From: Chitinophagaceae bacterium
Lineage (GTDB): Bacteria; Bacteroidota; Bacteroidia; Chitinophagales; Chitinophagaceae
Length of the DNA: 34,596 bases
Direction: 5' to 3'
Assembly (NCBI GenBank): GCA_014379965.1
Contig: JACMKU010000002.1
Span: 1-34,596 of the forward strand
The position numbers and the translations under genes were made by a program. Shown piece after piece: positions 33,769 through 34,596 of the stretch. The notes under the pieces were generated by a model that was not told the origin of the DNA, ran no database searches, and saw only the letters and a program-made list of their open reading frames with translations. The first letter of the stretch is position 1, and every line of letters begins with the position of its first letter.

Positions 33769-34104
33769 ATGCGACAGTACAAGAAATACCTAATACGACC
33801 CAGTGATGATTTTGACCCAGCTTATTTTTCAGCGGTGCAGTCCGAAGTTGACCTGATCAACGACCAAACCCAACATCTCCCTGCGGTTTACAAGGCGGAG
33901 ATCATTACCTCATTCCTGAAACGATTATCTCTCGAGAGTGAATGGACAAAGGCCAATCCGGGGCTGGCGGAATATATCAATTCGGGCTCGTTGCCGAATG
34001 AACATATCCGTTCCTTATTCGACAGTTGCCAGGATCTTCCCGTTTTCCGTCAACACCTGGAGAAATACCTTGCCAAGCGTTTCTCGGACGCGAGTGTTTC
34101 TTAA
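33769..34104 (+). CDS. Small protein of unknown function
   Basis: The 111-residue protein begins MRQYKKYLIRPSDDFDPAYF. It is soluble, charged and mostly helical in appearance, with no signal peptide, membrane segment or cysteine cluster; one cysteine is near residue 87. I do not recognise a family. The ATG at 33769 is preferred because the open frame upstream runs through the repeat element and antisense to sufB. It is divergent from sufB and convergent with the next unknown gene. Its stop codon is followed by a short (ATA)5 run. Codon use looks like that of the neighbours. Confidence 0.65.
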   Translation: MRQYKKYLIRPSDDFDPAYFSAVQSEVDLINDQTQHLPAVYKAEIITSFLKRLSLESEWTKANPGLAEYINSGSLPNEHIRSLFDSCQDLPVFRQHLEKYLAKRFSDASVS

Positions 34105-34127
34105 ATAATAATAATAATAGGAAAGTA

Positions 34128-34454
34128 TTAGACGGAAGTAACCGTTACACTCACATCAGCCTTTTCAAATTGGTAGTGATCGTACAGCAATTTGTAGATG
34201 AGCGTTTCTATCGCCTTCTCATCGGAAGCTGATCGCATTCCGTCTAAATCGAAGAAGGCCATATTCCTGAAGATGGAAGAATCTAACTGGTTACCTTTCT
34301 TATCGAGAAAGGTCAATCCTCTTTGGGTTGACGTGCCGGGTTCGAGCCAACTGCTCGGATCAGAAACTTCGCAATCGAATTCCTTTATTACGTTGTCTGC
34401 AATCTGTGGTGCGTTCTTAGGGGCTTTAATGGATACGTTATACTTCTTGAGCAT
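34128..34454 (-). CDS. Small protein of unknown function
   Basis: From the ATG at 34454 this is a 108-residue soluble protein starting MLKKYNVSIKAPKNAPQIAD, with alternating beta- and alpha-like stretches. An in-frame ATG at 34502 would add sixteen residues rich in proline from a C-rich tract, which looks like untranslated or repeat sequence. No signal peptide, membrane segment or known motif is seen. It is convergent with the gene at 33769, with 23 bases between stop codons. A tandem array begins just upstream (34509). Confidence 0.6.
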   Translation of the reverse strand: MLKKYNVSIKAPKNAPQIADNVIKEFDCEVSDPSSWLEPGTSTQRGLTFLDKKGNQLDSSIFRNMAFFDLDGMRSASDEKAIETLIYKLLYDHYQFEKADVSVTVTSV

Positions 34455-34508
34455 AGTCCAAGCTAGTTCATTTGGGGGAGAGAGGGGGGGATTGTTCTGC
34501 ACAGTTCG

Positions 34509-34568
34509 TCGGAAAGTCGGGAAGTCCGGAAGTCAGTAGTCCGAAAGTCCGGAAAGTCCGAAAGACCA
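34509..34568. repeat. Tandem array, word AAGTCCGG (about 6 imperfect units)
   Basis: Units of 8-9 bases such as GAAAGTCGG, GAAGTCCG, AAAGTCCGG and AAAGTCCG run from 34509 to about 34568. No inverted arm is visible before the window ends 28 bases later. It could be one arm of a larger element continuing outside the window. Confidence 0.7.
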
Positions 34569-34596
34569 GTATTTAGATGAATATTTCAATTCACCA

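Overview
The window comes from a Bacteroidota chromosome, most likely a member of the Chitinophagaceae or a close relative. This rests on a type IX secretion system (T9SS) cargo next to a PorP/SprF partner, a Nudix-derived AraR regulator, a SufBCDSE-DUF59 operon with an Rrf2 regulator, TAnnTTTG-like promoter words and the near absence of Shine-Dalgarno sequences. No rRNA, tRNA, CRISPR array, phage or transposase gene was seen.

Layout, left to right. 1-865: the N-terminal part of a sodium:solute symporter, cut by the window edge. 937-3851: a LOG-family phosphoribohydrolase, a small outer-membrane-like protein and a GlcD-type FAD oxidase. 3926-8649: a PorP/SprF protein downstream of a 1216-residue T9SS cargo with beta-propeller, PKD and C-terminal sorting domains. 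8692-13323: RecG, a membrane glycosyltransferase 2 and, divergently, a WecA/MraY-like sugar-phosphate transferase. 13462-25612: an L-arabinose locus on the minus strand. In transcription order it reads araB, araD, araA, a sodium/sugar symporter, an AraR-like regulator and two GH51 arabinofuranosidases. After an inserted four-helix-bundle unit come a lipoprotein aldose epimerase and a RhaM-type mutarotase. 25885-27021: an acyltransferase 3. 27028-33593: an iron-sulfur cluster operon in the order sufB, sufC, sufD, sufS, sufE, DUF59, rrf2. 33769-34454: two unrecognised convergent small genes.

The arabinose genes form a full route. Secreted GH51 enzymes release arabinose, the symporter imports it, AraA, AraB and AraD convert it to xylulose 5-phosphate, and AraR presumably senses it. 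There is no SusC/SusD pair. In the Suf operon, SufS and SufE deliver sulfur to the SufBCD scaffold, and an Rrf2 protein with three cysteines probably provides feedback.

The most striking feature is in the gaps. At least thirteen intergenic stretches are built from short 7-8 base words repeated in tandem. Each locus uses its own word, and many are arranged as inverted arms around a short unrelated core. One such pair of arms (15074-15104 and 15635-15665) encloses a four-helix-bundle protein gene that carries a premature stop. This suggests a class of fold-back intergenic elements, one of which carries a gene. It is the best candidate here for something not yet described.
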